A stretch of DNA of 64,000 bases from Erinaceus europaeus (GCF_950295315.1 NC_080181.1:40515375-40579374); one strand, 5' to 3'. Positions 1 to 11,639 are shown, counted from the stretch's first letter. Notes: generated by a model not told the origin, from the letters alone. A program made the numbers and translations.

Positions 1-150
1 AGAGCAACAAAGTCATCGTGTAGGCAATGAGGCCCAGCAATAAACCTGGTGACAAAGAGGGAGAGAAAGAGCTTAAACTCAGGAACACAGCTTCCTCTTT
101 CTCTGTCTCTGTCTGAATGAAGAAGAAAAAGAAAGGAAAAGAAACAACTG
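1..150 (+). repeat. 3' tail fragment of extended SINE-A
   Basis: The stretch near 28-52 (gaggcccagcaataaacc) matches the extra 3' block of the extended SINE-A family seen complete elsewhere in the window. It is followed by a purine-rich tail. The head would lie before base 1, so this is partial and somewhat diverged. Confidence 0.5.
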
Positions 151-339
151 GAAAGGAGTCTTCATTGATTTTATTAAGGGATGCATTTCCAATACAATAT
201 TCATAAATTCTTATAACAGTTTTAATACATCTATTACTTTTATCAGCATACATATATGCTTTAGGACAGAAAAACATGACAAAATTGCACTTAGGTAAGA
301 AATAAATTCTGTGGAATTAGACAGTGATGCACTCGGTAA

Positions 340-423
340 AATATACACATTACCATAAACAAGGGTCCATGTTCAAGCTGCAGGTGTGTGAGTGATGTGC
401 TTCATGAGCAGTGGAGAAGTACT

Positions 424-474
<51 letters not shown>

Positions 475-530
475 TCTCTCTTCCCCTCCTCAATTGCTCA
501 TAAATAGATAAACAAATTATCTATTAAGTT
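340..530 (+). repeat. SINE-B, diverged, with (CT)n run
   Basis: The order 'gttcaagctgcagg', 'gtggagaagtactgcagg', then a (TC)n run at about 427-480 is the body of a SINE-B copy in sense orientation. The expanded dinucleotide run lies where the family has its short CT-rich stretch. Confidence 0.6.
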
Positions 531-714
531 ATAAAAGAGATAGTGATTCTATCTACCATCATTTAAGTTGTAATAATAGAATGTATCTAGCTAAATCTAC
601 ATATATGAATGAGACATCAAGCTGCCCTTGGAGCATGCAGCAATGGTGCATTGAACTCTGTTGTTTAACTTAAGGAATTATTAAACAAGAACTATTACTG
701 TTTTATTATACTTT

Positions 715-935
715 TATGTATTATTATTGGATTGAGACAGAGAAATTAAGAGGAGAAGTAGAGGTAGAAAGGGAAAGAGATAGCAAGATACCTGCAGCCC
801 TGCTTCAGCACTTGTGAAGCTTTCTCCCTTCAGGCAGGAGCCAGGGGCTTGAACCCAGGTCAATGTACACTGTAAAATGTGCACTTAACCTGGTGCACCA
901 CTAAATGTGCACTTAAGCCTGGTGCCTGGCTCCCA
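715..935 (-). repeat. SINE-B, antisense
   Basis: Read on the minus strand this has the SINE-B head (tggtgcaccaggttaag near 885-905), the B-box-like ggttcaagccc and the A-rich tail at the low-coordinate end. The head end carries a short local duplication (gtgcacttaa occurs twice, 880-920). Confidence 0.75.
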
Positions 936-1135
936 GAACTATTATTGCTTGAGTGCCAGAATAGAAGCCCACTTTCATTAGACAATGTGATCAAACTTTT
1001 CCTTGTCATCACCCTTAATCTTTGGTTTCTTTAATAAAAAGCAAGAACTTATTGAAAATATAGTCAGCTCAAATAAAAGTGACAACTTATAGGGAGGTAG
1101 GATAAATTTTTTTCTTTCTTTTTTTATTTTTATTT

Positions 1136-1474
1136 TTTGCCTCCAGGGTTATTGCTGGGGCTCAGCGCCTGCACCATGAATCCACTGCTCCTGGAGGCCA
1201 TTTTTCCACCTTTTGTTGCCCTTGTTATTATAGCCTTATTGTGGTTATTATTGTTATTGTAGATGTCGTTCATTGTTGGATGGGACAGAGAGAAACGGAG
1301 AGAGGAGGGGAAGACAGAGAGAGGGAGAGAAAGAGAGACATCTGTAGACCTGCTTCACCACCTGTGAAGCGACTCCCCTGCAAGTGGGAAGCCCGGGCTG
1401 GAACCGGGATCCTTAAGTGGGGTCCTTGCACTTTGCACCACTTGTGCTTAAGGCACTGAACTACCGCCCGACCC
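1136..1474 (-). repeat. Extended SINE-A, antisense, near full length
   Basis: The + strand shows the extra block (cctccagggttattgctggg, 1142-1161), then the antisense SINE-A body and the tRNA-like head ending in accgcccgaccccc. Both the SINE-A body and the additional 3' block are present, so this is the long form of the family. Confidence 0.85.
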
Positions 1475-3160
1475 CCAAGGATAAATATTTTATGAGCATG
1501 TCTAAACACAAAGGCTGTATTCTTTTATAGAATGATGCACCAAATCTGCTAGAGGACTCCTAGAATACTTGTTTGCAGGTCTTGTAGGTCCTGAAAAAAT
1601 GTTATGGTCTTGAAAAAAAAAAATACCCCATTTACAACAACAGGAATCACTATCATTAGCATGCATTTATCTCACCTGCTGTTTGAAGAGACTATTTATA
1701 GCTAATGATATTACCACTAATGCATCCAAATGAAAGAACAGAAGATATTTTTAGAATGTGCCTTTTTTTTTCTCTGTTCTCATAGGACCTACACTAAGGG
1801 TTTTGAGTCCTTTGACAATAATGGGGAGGGAGGTGTTGAGTGTTCTTCTTCAACCTCTTTTCTTTTTCTCTCATATTTTCTTCTCTAAAATACTCCCTTT
1901 AAAACACATGTCACCTCCAAGCAAATTCAAGTGGAACTGGGTTCACACGGGACTCTTCTTTCTGCAGCTGTTCACTTCTGAATCATTCTGATTAGTTCTT
2001 TCTCCTCATTCTAACCAGTGTCCAGATTTACCTTTGATTCTGGGTGGAGGTTCACTAGCGTGTTCACCTTGTGTCCCTGGTCTTACTTTATTCTTCGTGT
2101 CATGTAAGTATTGGAGTGTGGTTGACATTTCTCTATGCGTGCTTTCATGGTTCTGGTTCCTGCTGTCATGCCTGTGGTCGCTGTGGTGAGCACACACCAG
2201 GCACTGACCCTGCCAGTGGTTCACCAGCTTTGGAGCTGCCCCCTTCCCTCATGAACATACTTAGACCTGGACTTCTGTGACAATGACCTTAGTTTTCCTA
2301 CCTTTATTGGCTCTCTAGATCTAAATCCCACCTTTAGCCAGCTGCCCAGCCTCATCAGAGATGCCTGTCACTTGCCTCCATTCTCCCCCATGTACAGACA
2401 TATGCTCAGGTGGGTCTTGTTCTTCTCTTTACCCTTAGAGACTCGGGTCATCACTGTAACCAGGTGTTAGCTTTCTCTTCACGGTGACCTCTCTACCCCA
2501 TTGGCACCTGTCAAATTATTTAGTCTGTCCACAGGAGTAAGATTCAGTTGGCACCCCCCCCCAACACACACACACACACACACACTCATGGGAAAGGGAC
2601 TAATGTCTGCACTAGGGTGGAACCCTGAGAACCACTATAGACCTCTGCCCAACACACACTCACTTGTTAAGGTCTATGGCCATGTGCCAAGACCCATGCT
2701 GACCCTAAAATACTTGATTGTCTGGAAGGCCTCTGAGAGCAATGGATTCTTTCCTTCATGAAAGCAAAAACAACCACATGAACATTTGGGCACAGGAACT
2801 AGAGACACTTTGTGGTCAGCATATGCCAACTGGCTTGAAGAATGAACAAGTCAGCTGATCAAGGAAGAAGCGCAGATCAGAGACCTGTCTGTGCACACCC
2901 CCCCCTCTCCCACTCTCCTGGAATGGGAGAAAACTGGAGCTGAGGCCTTTGCCCCACTTGGGGCACTCACATGACCTGGTTGTGAGTCACGGCCTATGAG
3001 GCCTGCAGTTTTTCCAGATAAAGGGTTTGCTCAACACCTGGCACCCCTCCTGTCACACGGACACTCCTGCACATTCAGCACCAAAGCCCAGATGAATTCC
3101 TACAAAGCCAAGCTCCAAGGAGGACGAAGGGGTGGCAAACCTTGTGAGACTAAGCAGAGA
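1475..3160. other. Intergenic, apparently single copy, with a (CA)n microsatellite
   Basis: I see no SINE, L1 or splice-bounded coding exon here. The open frames are short and lack recognisable domains. A run of CA dinucleotides lies at about 2564-2585 after a C run. This is one of the longer repeat-poor stretches upstream of ATP10A. Confidence 0.5.
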
Positions 3161-3164
3161 CCGA

Positions 3165-3400
3165 TACCACCTGGCAGCTCACACAATAATAGCTCCAGAA
3201 ACGCATCTCCTACTGTAGGAAAGCCTCAGGAGCAGTGGGATAGCATTGCAGGTGTCTCTTCTCTCTGTCTCTCTCTGTCCTTCTTTCTGTCCTTCATCCT
3301 CTCTGAAGAAAGAAAGAAAAAGAAAAAAGGAAAAAAATTGTTGCCAGGAATCAAGTCTCAGTGATAATCCTGGTGGCAAAAAAAAAAAAAAAAAAAAAAT
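3165..3400 (+). repeat. Degenerate SINE, sense, with A-rich tail
   Basis: It contains the SINE body (gcattgcaggtgtctc, CT-rich middle) and the extended-form block (agtgataatcctggtggc) ending in a long A run at about 3379-3400. The head is too diverged to assign to SINE-A or SINE-B. Confidence 0.6.
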
Positions 3401-3894
3401 CAAAACCAAAACCAAAACCTTGAAGCATTAGACATACATCTACAACTAGAAAAATTCTGTATACCAGCATCTTCATCTTAAGCCCAGTTATAAGACAACT
3501 TCAGAATGAATGTGAATACAAAGCTTATCCGTTTGGAGAATAGAGATCAGAGACCAGTGAGGCTCTTGCTGTACTTTGAAAAGAGGAAGAGCCAACAAGT
3601 AGTAATATATCAGGTGATTAAGATGAAATGGAGATTTTCCTTCCTCATCCAACGTGAATGCTAATAGTTGGCAAAGAAAGCCGATTGAGAATAACAAACA
3701 GAGTCAGTTGGGGGGTGAGAGTTCATCTTGATAAATTTCAAAGAGAAAAGATGACCTTGCTGTAAATCCTTGGTTCTTAGCTCTTCAAAAGAGAAAGAGG
3801 TTTGTTTCCAAATACCCCCCACTTTTTGTTCTTTGATCCTAACAGGAAGCTGAAAGATGAAAACACATCAGGACAAAATGGATGCTTGTTGAAA

Positions 3895-4255
3895 ACATGT
3901 CTCTTCTGGAATGCCTGATCTTATCAGAGAAGGAGAACAGACAACCCCACCAATGTGTCCTAGAGCTCCGCTTCTCCAGAGCCCTGCCCCACTAGGGAAA
4001 GAGAAAGGCAGGCTGGGAGTATGGATCAACCTGTCAATGCCCATATTCAGCAGGGAAGCTATTACAGAAGCCAGACCTTCTACCTTCTGCTCTGCACAAT
4101 GACCTTGGGTCCATACTCCAAGAGGGATAAAGAATAGGAAAGCTATCAGGGGAGGGGATGAGATACAGACATCTGGTGGTGGGAATTGTGTGGAGTTGTA
4201 CCCCTCTTATCCTATGGTTTTGTTAATGTCTCCTTTTTTAAATAAAAAAAAAAAA
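3895..4255 (+). mobile_element. L1 3' UTR end, sense, 5'-truncated
   Basis: Contains the L1 3' UTR blocks caccaatgtgtcctag, agagggataaagaat and gttgtacccctcttatcc, ending in TTTTTTAAATAAAAAAAA. The same blocks recur in the same order in at least eight other copies here. Only the last roughly 360 bases were integrated. Confidence 0.85.
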
Positions 4256-4640
4256 AAGAAGGAGAAAGGAGGAGAAGAAAGCTCCCTTCAACTGCAGGGA
4301 TTCTGAAAATCGAAGGCACTCTTTCCTTCTGTCACCAGTGCAAGAAACTGAAATTCTTTAAAGAGCCAGAATAATGTAAAGCTATGTGCTTCCCATTCAT
4401 ATTCCTTGTGAGCACAGTTCATGTTTTATTTAGTGAGATGTACAGAGAAAATTGAATTTTCTGTTTCCCTTCTTTGTATTCCATGGCATCTCCCTGACTC
4501 AAAGTGCTGTGCATGAAGGGATATTTCTACAAGCAACACAGGGCCTCCTGCTCAGATCAACAGCTCGGTGTGACCTGCAGAGCCCACTTACCTGGGGCTG
4601 GCTCTGGCTTTGCAGGTCATGGACATCCTGGTGACTCTCC
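4256..4640. other. Intergenic sequence without recognised gene
   Basis: Mostly unique sequence between an L1 end and a CT microsatellite. I see no exon, promoter or RNA gene. Confidence 0.4.

Positions 4641-4682
<42 letters not shown>
4641..4682. repeat. (CT)n microsatellite
   Basis: An almost pure CT dinucleotide run. It is followed at about 4700-4785 by a diverged old SINE ending in gtgagctatttt, typical of the SINE-E group. Confidence 0.85.
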
Positions 4683-4683
<1 letters not shown>

Positions 4684-4784
4684 CAGAGATCGCAGCATGG
4701 AAGGTTTCTTCAGTGTGGTGGGAGTTGAGCTCACACCTGGGTCATGCTCATGACAAAGCACTGTGCTATCCTTGTGAGCTATTT

Positions 4785-4985
4785 TTAAATATTTATTTAT
4801 TATTGACTAGAGACAGAGAGAAATTGAAAGAGGAGGGGGATATAGAGAGGAGGAGAGACAGAGAAACACCTGCCACACTGCTTCACCACGTGTGAAGCTT
4901 TCCCCCCTGCAGGTGGGGACCAGGGGCTTGAACCTGCCTCCTTATGCACTGTAATGTGTGCTCTTTTAACCAGGTATGCCACTTC
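4785..4985 (-). repeat. SINE-B, antisense
   Basis: Tail side tatttatttattattgact, body gagacagagagaaattgaaa, then gcttgaacctgc and the head ending in ccaggtatgccac. This is a full-length layout on the minus strand. Confidence 0.8.
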
Positions 4986-5314
4986 CTTGTTGCTATTTTA
5001 GTAACACCCAGCTTCTCTTAACCACTGAGTACTCCTATCCCATCACCTTGAGATTAGTAAGGGGACCAAGGAAGGCTCTTTCTCTCTGCAGAAGAACACC
5101 AGCAACATAGTCCCAGGTTCAATCCCCAGTGTCATTATAGGCCAGTGTTGATCAGTGCTCTGGAAAAAAAAAAAAAAAAGGAGAAGGAGGAAGAGGAGAG
5201 AAAGAACATGAGTTCATGTACTGAAGGCCTTCCACGTGTTAACACTTTCTCAGTATTTCATTCAATTTTATTTATATTTATTTTAAATTATATATATATA
5301 TATATTGGATATAT

Positions 5315-5580
5315 ATGTGTGCATGATAAAAAGAGAGAAATTAAGATGGAAAGAAGAAGAAAAAGAAGAAGGAGGAGGAGAAGGAGAAAGAGAAGGAAGG
5401 AGAAGGAGAAGGAGAAGGAGAAGGAGAAGGAGAAGGAGAAGGAGAAGGAGAAGGAGAAACCTGAAGCACTGTTTCACCAGTCATGAAGCTTCCATTCTGC
5501 AGGTAGTGTCTTGGGGCTTGAACTCGGTTCCTTGTGCACTTAGCACATGTGCTCTATGCTCTATCTACTGAGTGTGCCAC
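5315..5580 (-). repeat. SINE-B, antisense, expanded by a purine repeat
   Basis: The minus strand carries the head (ggcacactcagtagatag) at about 5560-5580 and body blocks near 5455-5530. Between body and tail lies an expanded GGAGAA array, so the element is longer than usual. An (AT)n run at 5288-5306 flanks the tail. Confidence 0.7.
5380..5459. repeat. (GGAGAA)n hexanucleotide array
   Basis: The unit aggaga/aggaaga repeats without interruption over about 5396-5456. It is homopurine on the + strand and sits inside a SINE. Translated it gives meaningless Glu/Lys/Arg runs, which should not be called a protein. Confidence 0.9.
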
Positions 5581-5659
5581 CATTTATTTATTTATTTATC
5601 CATTTATTTAGATTTTTAGAGTTGGAAACTTACAAATGTGTGACTACACCGCTCCCTGG

Positions 5660-5815
5660 CCACCTTTTTTTTTTTTCTTTTCATTCAGATTGAAAGGAAA
5701 AGAATGAGAAGAAAAAGAGAGAGGGAGGGAAGAATGCTATGGCACTTACTGTGTGGTATAAGACTTAAAATGGAACCATATGCTCTTAACCCGCTGCACT
5801 ACCGCCTGACTCCCT
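5660..5815 (-). repeat. SINE-A fragment, antisense
   Basis: Ends in cttaacccgctgcactaccg followed by cctgactccc, the complement of the SINE-A head. The middle is internally shortened and replaced by a purine-rich stretch. Confidence 0.6.
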
Positions 5816-6154
5816 GAAACCATATGCATGGTAAGGTACACATCCTACCTGGTGAGTTACCTTTTTGACCCTTCTCTATTATTTTTATATGCGCACTTTT
5901 GGCTGTTGACTTTGAGTAAAGCATTTTCTCTGTGTGTTATGTAAGTTCTTTTCTCTTCACTGTCATGCATAAAACTCAGAATCACAATGTTACTGGTTTT
6001 CTCACCTGTTACAATGCTCACTTGAGTAACTGTGGCACAATTAATTCAAAATATAATAATATTCTTTCAAATGCAACAATACATAAAAGTAAATTATACA
6101 CCACATCCAAGTGGGGTTTTTCCCAGCTTTACAACACTTAAAATCAAGTAATGT

Positions 6155-6275
6155 CTTCTGTACCCCATAAAGAATTTGGCCCATACTCCCAGAAACGGAT
6201 AAAGAATAAAGAAGTTTCCTGGATTCCGTTCCCAGTATCACTATAAATCAAAGCTGAGCAGTGACTTGGAAAGGA
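6155..6275 (+). repeat. Short L1 3' UTR scrap joined to a SINE-C-like piece
   Basis: accccataaagaatttggcc and cataaag/ggataaagaat-type blocks match the L1 3' UTR. Then cccagtatcactataaatca and gctgagcagtgac match the sense side of SINE-C. Confidence 0.5.
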
Positions 6276-6389
6276 AGAAAAAAAAGGAAGAGTGGAAGGA
6301 AGGAAGGAAGGGGATAGGAGGAAGGAAAAGTGGAGAAGAAAAAAGTGATGATGGGAAGGAAGAAAGGAAATCTGGAAGAAAATAAAAGA

Positions 6390-7280
6390 GGAGGAGACTA
6401 TCCCTATCTAATAATAAAATGTATTACCAAGTATCCTTAGTTAAATTTTTGTGGTAATGACATTTTAAAGGACAGAAGGCCAATGAAACAGAATTCAAAG
6501 TCCTGAAAGAGAATCAAGGCCATATGGAGACAGTATCTGATAAAGATGAGCTCTTAAATTAACATGTTAAAGATAGAATTGTCAGATAAATCTTGCTGAG
6601 GCAACTGGAGAGCTATTTAGCAAAAGAAAAAATTGGATCCACACTTCACTGTCTAGACCAGAATATCACTAAAAATATCACTGGAATTTAAGTGATAATT
6701 TCAAAACTAAGCTATGAATAAAACTCTTTTTCATATGAAGTAAGAAAATATGCCTAAGTATGAATCAAAATTTAACTTTCTTAACTCTGACTAAAAGGTC
6801 TAGATTTAGAACAAATGAAACAAACAAACAAAAAAAAAAACGCATTCCTAGAAAACTGGGTAAAATATATAATGAATTCACAGGAGTAATAAGTTCCTAG
6901 ATTTGAGAGAAAGGTGATGAACCTCACGTAAATAAATGGGTTTCTTATTGACACTAAACTGAGTCACCATGTCCCACCCATTGGTCTGACAGAAATAAGC
7001 AAGATTGATAGCAGGCTGGAGAAGCTAAGAAGCAGCAGACACTCATATTAGAGGTGGTCTTGCAATGGAGGGAGATGTAGCAATATCAAGGGAAACCATA
7101 TATGTTTACTCTTTGACTCTATAATCACATTTCTAGGAATCCAGATCAAAGATGTAGTTACATAAGTGCTGGAAAATATGAGCCAAAGAACATTCATTTC
7201 ATCAAACGACCAGCAACAGCCTGTGTATCAAAATAGCAAGAGACTGATAAAATGGCAAAAAGGAGAGAAACCTGAACAAC
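6390..7280 (+). mobile_element. Old L1 ORF2 fragment, sense, highly decayed
   Basis: The order caatgaaacagaattcaaag, 'catatggagacagtatctga' and, later, ctctttgactctataatcac with cacatttctaggaatcc resembles the 3' half of mammalian L1 ORF2. No frame is open for any useful length, so this is an ancient copy. Assignment is from remembered consensus wording, hence moderate confidence. Confidence 0.55.
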
Positions 7281-7469
7281 AGTTATGTTAGGGTTGCTAT
7301 ACTATTCTCTGGAGTTTGACATTTGCTTAAAATGTTAAGAGTATGGAATATTGCACCAAAGTAAAAAATACTGGAGTCGGGGGAGGGTAGATTTTCTGCT
7401 CCACTGTAGGGGAGTAAGGGGTAGGGACACAGACCTTTGGTGACAGGAATGGTGTTAATATACACTCCT

Positions 7470-7752
7470 GGGAGTCAGGCAGGTTAAGAACACACGGCAC
7501 AAAGCACAAGGACCCACGTAAGAATCCCGGTTCAAGCCCCCGGCTCTCCACCTACAGGGGAGTCGCTTCACAGGAGATGAAGCAGGTCTGCAGGTGTCTA
7601 TCTTTCTCTCCCTATCTCTGTCTTCCCCTCCTCTCTCCACTTCTCTCTGTCCTACCCAACAACAAACAAAACAACAATAACTACAACAATAAGGGCAACA
7701 AAAGGGAATAAATAAATAAATAAAAATTTAAATGATGTTAAAAAAAGAAAAT
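7470..7752 (+). repeat. SINE-A, sense, full length with target duplication
   Basis: Head gggagtcaggcaggttaag, B-box ggttcaagccc, then the CT-rich body and A-rich tail. It is flanked by the direct repeat atatacactcct (7458-7469 and 7753-7764), proving insertion into the L1. Confidence 0.9.
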
Positions 7753-7771
7753 ATATACACTCCTATTAACT

Positions 7772-8054
7772 TTTTAAAATATTTATTTATTCCCTTTTGT
7801 TGCCTTTATTGTCTTATTGTTGTAGTTTTTATTGTTGTTGCTATTGATGTCGCTGATGTTGGATAGGACAGAGAGAATGGAGAGAGAAGGAGAAGAGAGG
7901 GGCAGAGAAAGAAACCTGCAGACCTGCTTTGCCTCTTGGCTTGTGAAGATATTCCCCTGCAGGTGGAGAGCTGGGGGCTTGAACCAGGATCCTCATGCTG
8001 GTCCTTGCGCTTTGCACCACCTGTGCTTAACCCACTGCGCAAGTGCCCAACTCA
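7772..8054 (-). repeat. SINE-A, antisense, full length with target duplication
   Basis: The minus strand carries tail to head. The flanks share ctcctattaactt/ctcctactaactt (about 7760-7772 and 8056-8068). This target overlaps the right-hand duplication of the preceding SINE, so the two sit head-out around the same original L1 site. Confidence 0.9.
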
Positions 8055-8133
8055 CTCCTACTAACTTATAGTCTTCTAAATCACTACTTAATCAGTATGA
8101 AAGGGGAAAATTGATTTTCTTTGAGTTTTTTTT

Positions 8134-8411
8134 AGTTTTTTTTTAATATTTATTTTATTTATTTATTCCCTTTTGTTGCCCTTGTTGTTTTATTGTTGTA
8201 GTTATTATTGTTGTTGTCGTAGTTGGATAGGACAGAGAGAAATGGAGAGAGGAGGGGAAGACAGAGAGGAGGAGAGAAAGATAGACACCTGCAGACCTGC
8301 TTCACCACCTGTGAAGCGACTCCACTGCAGGTGGGGAGCCGGGGTTCCTTATGGCGGTCCTTCTGCTTTGCGCCACCTGCGCTTAACCCGCTGCTCTACA
8401 GCCCGACTCCC
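8134..8411 (-). repeat. SINE-A, antisense, full length with target duplication
   Basis: Tail attcccttttgttgccc and head ctacagcccgactccc. The 17-base direct repeat tttctttgagttttttt (about 8117-8133 and 8412-8428) marks the insertion point in the L1 3' UTR. Confidence 0.92.
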
Positions 8412-9377
8412 TTTCTTTGAGTTTTTTTATGCATAGATTTCAGTTCTGAGTGTATATTCCATTAAAGCACTTAAGTTTTCAAATAATTAAACTGAATGAA
8501 TTTTAACATTAGGCTCAAATTGTTAATGCATTTCTAATGATGACTTTTTTTTTGAAATGTTAAATCACCTATAGTCTTAAACCAAGGAGACCAGAAGTAA
8601 TTGGCCTTGTCAGTATGTAAGATATACTTACTTGTAAATAACATTAAATGACACAAATTATGGTAAGGTCTCCTATGATACAGTAAATCCTAACCATGGG
8701 ATTTTCAAAGTATGCCAACTTCTCAAATAACTTGGTTGTAATAATAGTTATCTGTTGCCTTCTTAAACTCTAAGACAGCATTGAACCTTCCTTATTCTCT
8801 TATAAAACCCATATTTTTCCCAGTCCTGGAACTTCTGGGGCTTTGCTTTTTTTCCTTTATGCTTCTCCTGATCCATATCATTTGATACTTCATCTGCTGA
8901 TCTCAACCAAATAACTGCAACCAGTGCCACCTTGAAATTTTTCACTACAGACATTGTCCAGAGACACCAGGCCTGGGATTTCAACCTTCCACCAATATTC
9001 TGCCACCAAGTTGCAGATGCTACCATGATGCCAACCTGACTTCCCTGGGCAGACTAATCCCACCAATGTGTCCTGGAGCCCAGCCTCCCAGAGCCCTGTC
9101 CCACAAGGAAAAGACAGAAACAGGCTGGTCATATGGATTGACCTGTCAATGTCCATGTCCATTGGAGAAGCAATTACAGAAGTCAGACTTCCACTTCTGA
9201 TCCCCATAAAGATCTTTGGTCTATACTCCCAGAGGGATAAAGAATAAGAAAAGCTTCCAATAGAAGGATGTGGAACTTTGGTGGTGGGAATTGTATGAAA
9301 CTGTACCCCTCTTATCCCACAATCTTGTCCATCATTTTTAAATGACAAATTTTTAAAAATGAAAGAAAAAGTTAGAA

Positions 9378-9490
9378 TACAGGGCAGGGCAGTGGTGTAC
9401 TGAATAGAGCACACATGCTTCAGGACCTGGGTTCAAGCCCACCAGTCCACCTCAGAGAGGGAAGTTTCTGAGTGGTGGAGCAATGCTGCA

Positions 9491-9542
<52 letters not shown>

Positions 9543-9560
9543 AATAAAAGTGATGGGAAG
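9378..9560 (+). repeat. SINE-B, sense, with (TC)n run
   Basis: Head cagggcagtggtgtact, B-box-like gggttcaagccc at about 9430-9441, then a TC run at 9497-9541. Downstream to 9720 the sequence is simple GGGA/GAAG purine-rich DNA. Confidence 0.7.
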
Positions 9561-9724
9561 ATGGGAGAAGGGAAAAGGGAAAAGTAGGAGGGGAAGAAGG
9601 GAGAAGGGAGAGAGAAATAAATGAAGAGGGGGAGGGAGGAGGAGAAGAGGAAAAGGAGGAAGAAAAAGGGAAAGAATGAAGCAAAGAAGTAAGGAAGGAA
9701 AGGTAGGGAGAGAGGGACGTCGGG

Positions 9725-9915
9725 AGGGAGAGAGGGACTGGGTGGTGGCACAGCTGGTTGAACACACATGCTACAATGTTCAAGCCCCCGGTCCTCATCT
9801 ACACAAAGAAAGTTTCTCCAGCAGTGAAACAGATCTGCAGGTGTCTGTCTCTCTCTCTATCTCCCCCTTCCCTCTCAATATCTAATAGGTAATCAAAAAT
9901 AAAAAGAAACAAGTT

Positions 9916-9947
<32 letters not shown>

Positions 9948-10045
9948 AGGCCAATAAGAGCTGTGGATTATTCTTGCAGTCATCCACTGAGCCCCAGCAA
10001 TAATCCTTATAAATAAATTGGTGGCAAATGAAAAAAAAACTTACT
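9725..10045 (+). repeat. SINE-B with extended 3' block, sense
   Basis: Head actgggtggtggcacagctg, body to about 9895, an AG run at 9918-9940, then the gccccagcaataatcc block and an A-run tail near 10035. It shows that the extra 3' block can follow a SINE-B as well as a SINE-A head. Confidence 0.7.
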
Positions 10046-10399
10046 ATGCAATTTTAAACTCTTTGCCTTGGGGAAATGCACTAGAGGCTGTTTTCACTTA
10101 AGTAAAAATGGTGGTCTATGCCCTTTAAGAATTTCCAGCTCTAATGGAAAGCATTTGAATGTCTCTAATATTTTGCAATCTGTTGCTGTGTAAGCCTTAT
10201 GTCTGACTGCTTTAAATGGAAATATTTTCTTCTTATCTCTTCCAGTCTTCAAATCAATGAGTCTGACTTCCCCTTCGATTGGTACCACCACATTTCACAA
10301 GTGAGACTGCAGTGAAATATTGCTGCTAGAGCCTTAGATAGCTCTCGCCTTTTCTTACCTTCACAGCTAGAAGTGTCTCGTTCATGGGGATAGATTTTA
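10046..10399. other. Intergenic sequence, no recognised feature
   Basis: Unique-looking AT-rich DNA. The open frames are short and domain-free. No exon-like splice context was recognised. Confidence 0.4.
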
Positions 10400-10957
10400 C
10401 AGGTTCATCAGGACTTTTTAGGTGTCAGGGAAAATTAGTTAAGTCATGGGCCCCTTGGAACATACCTAAAATAGACTTTTTAGCTTCTTCTAGCAGGAAG
10501 ACTACAAATATCACCAGCTATATTCTTACCTTTAGGTTTCAGATTATTAAACAATTTGCTCTGTCTTATATTTTAGTGCTTTTCAGCCACCAAGTTGCAG
10601 GTGCTACCATGATGCCAACCTGACTTCCCCAGGCAGATGACCTCACCAATGTGTCCTGGAACCCCACCTCCCCAAAGCCCTGCCCCACTAGGGAAAGATA
10701 GAAATAGGCTGGGGATATGGATCAACCTATCAATGCCCATTTCCAGTAGAGAAGTAATTACAGAAGCCAAACCTCCCACCTTTTGCTCCCCATAAAGATC
10801 TTTGGTCCATACTTCCAGAGATGGGTAAGAATAGGGAAACTTCCAATGGAGGGGATGAGATATGGGACTTTGGTAGATGAAATGTTATGGAATTGTATGC
10901 CTCATATCCCACAATCTCACTGATCATTATTAAATCACTAATAAAAAATAAATTAAA
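10400..10957 (+). mobile_element. L1 3' UTR, sense, long-UTR subtype
   Basis: Contains catgggccccttggaacata, a block present only in the long-UTR L1 copies here (43050, 53105), followed by gccaccaagttgcaggtgct, caccaatgtgtcctgg and a tail near 10940. It is truncated within the UTR. Confidence 0.8.
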
Positions 10958-11057
10958 TAATCTTAGGTATTTAGTTAAAGCTCAAATACTCCCTCACCAT
11001 CACCACCCCAACACACTCAATTAGAAACATATCTTTCAAATAAATAAAAGTTATTGA

Positions 11058-11300
11058 GGGGGCTTCGTGGTGGCATACCCAGTACAGAATTCATGTTCTA
11101 ATGCACAAAGACCCAAGTTCAAGCTCCTAGTTCTCACCTGCAGGAGGGAAGCTTCTGAAATGGTGAAGTAGTTGCAGGTCTCTCTCTCTCTCTCTCTCTC
11201 TCCCTCTCCCTCTCCCTCTCGCTCTCCCTCTCCCTCTCTCCCTTTCTGTCTTTTCATTTCCTTCTCAATTTCTCTCCATCTCTGTCCAGTAAGAATAAAA
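11058..11300 (+). repeat. SINE-B, sense, with expanded CT/CCCTCT tract
   Basis: Head ggggcttcgtggtggcatac, B-box-like agttcaagctcc, then a (TC)n and (CCCTCT)n tract at about 11178-11245, ending ctccatctctgtccagtaag. Confidence 0.75.
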
Positions 11301-11639
11301 GAAAATTTTAAAAATCTCCTACTATTATTTAAAAATATAAATAAATAAGTAAAACCTTGTGCCTTATAAATCTACATTGGAGGAATTTGGTGACATAATG
11401 AAACCATTTTTCTTTAAATTTAATGTCAAGTTTCCGCACATGGAGTGTCAGGATTATGGTGCAGCAGGCGACCATAGTGGTGATCTGGTCTACCCTCATG
11501 GTTGACCCAAGCCTCCTGGAGACTGACTGCCTGAGAAGAGACCAAGTCTGTCACCATAAACATTCCATCTCTGCAAGAACAACCTCCATCTTCACATAAG
11601 AAGGATCATTGTGAAAACAAACAGGACAAACCCCTTTCT
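11301..11639. other. Intergenic sequence, no recognised feature
   Basis: AT-rich at first, then a mixed stretch around 11450-11600. Nothing here can be assigned to a gene or repeat family with confidence. Confidence 0.4.

Larger units (their letters stand above)
7283..9375 (+). mobile_element. L1 3' UTR, sense, interrupted by three SINEs
   Basis: Starts around the block caccaaagtaaaaaatac and runs through the G-rich part, tatacactcct, atgaaaggggaaaattgatt, tcctggaacttctggggc, ctcccagagggataaagaat and an A-rich end near 9350. Three SINE-A copies (7470, 7772, 8134) split it. Removing them gives a contiguous L1 3' UTR. Confidence 0.85.

Noticed and set aside
5380..5459. CRISPR-like regular repeats
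   Set aside because: A continuous hexanucleotide microsatellite without spacers in a mammalian SINE.
8890..9414. 174-codon minus frame
   Set aside because: Antisense of an L1 3' UTR. The same pseudo-protein wording appears at other L1 UTR copies (10573-10779, 12308-12550).
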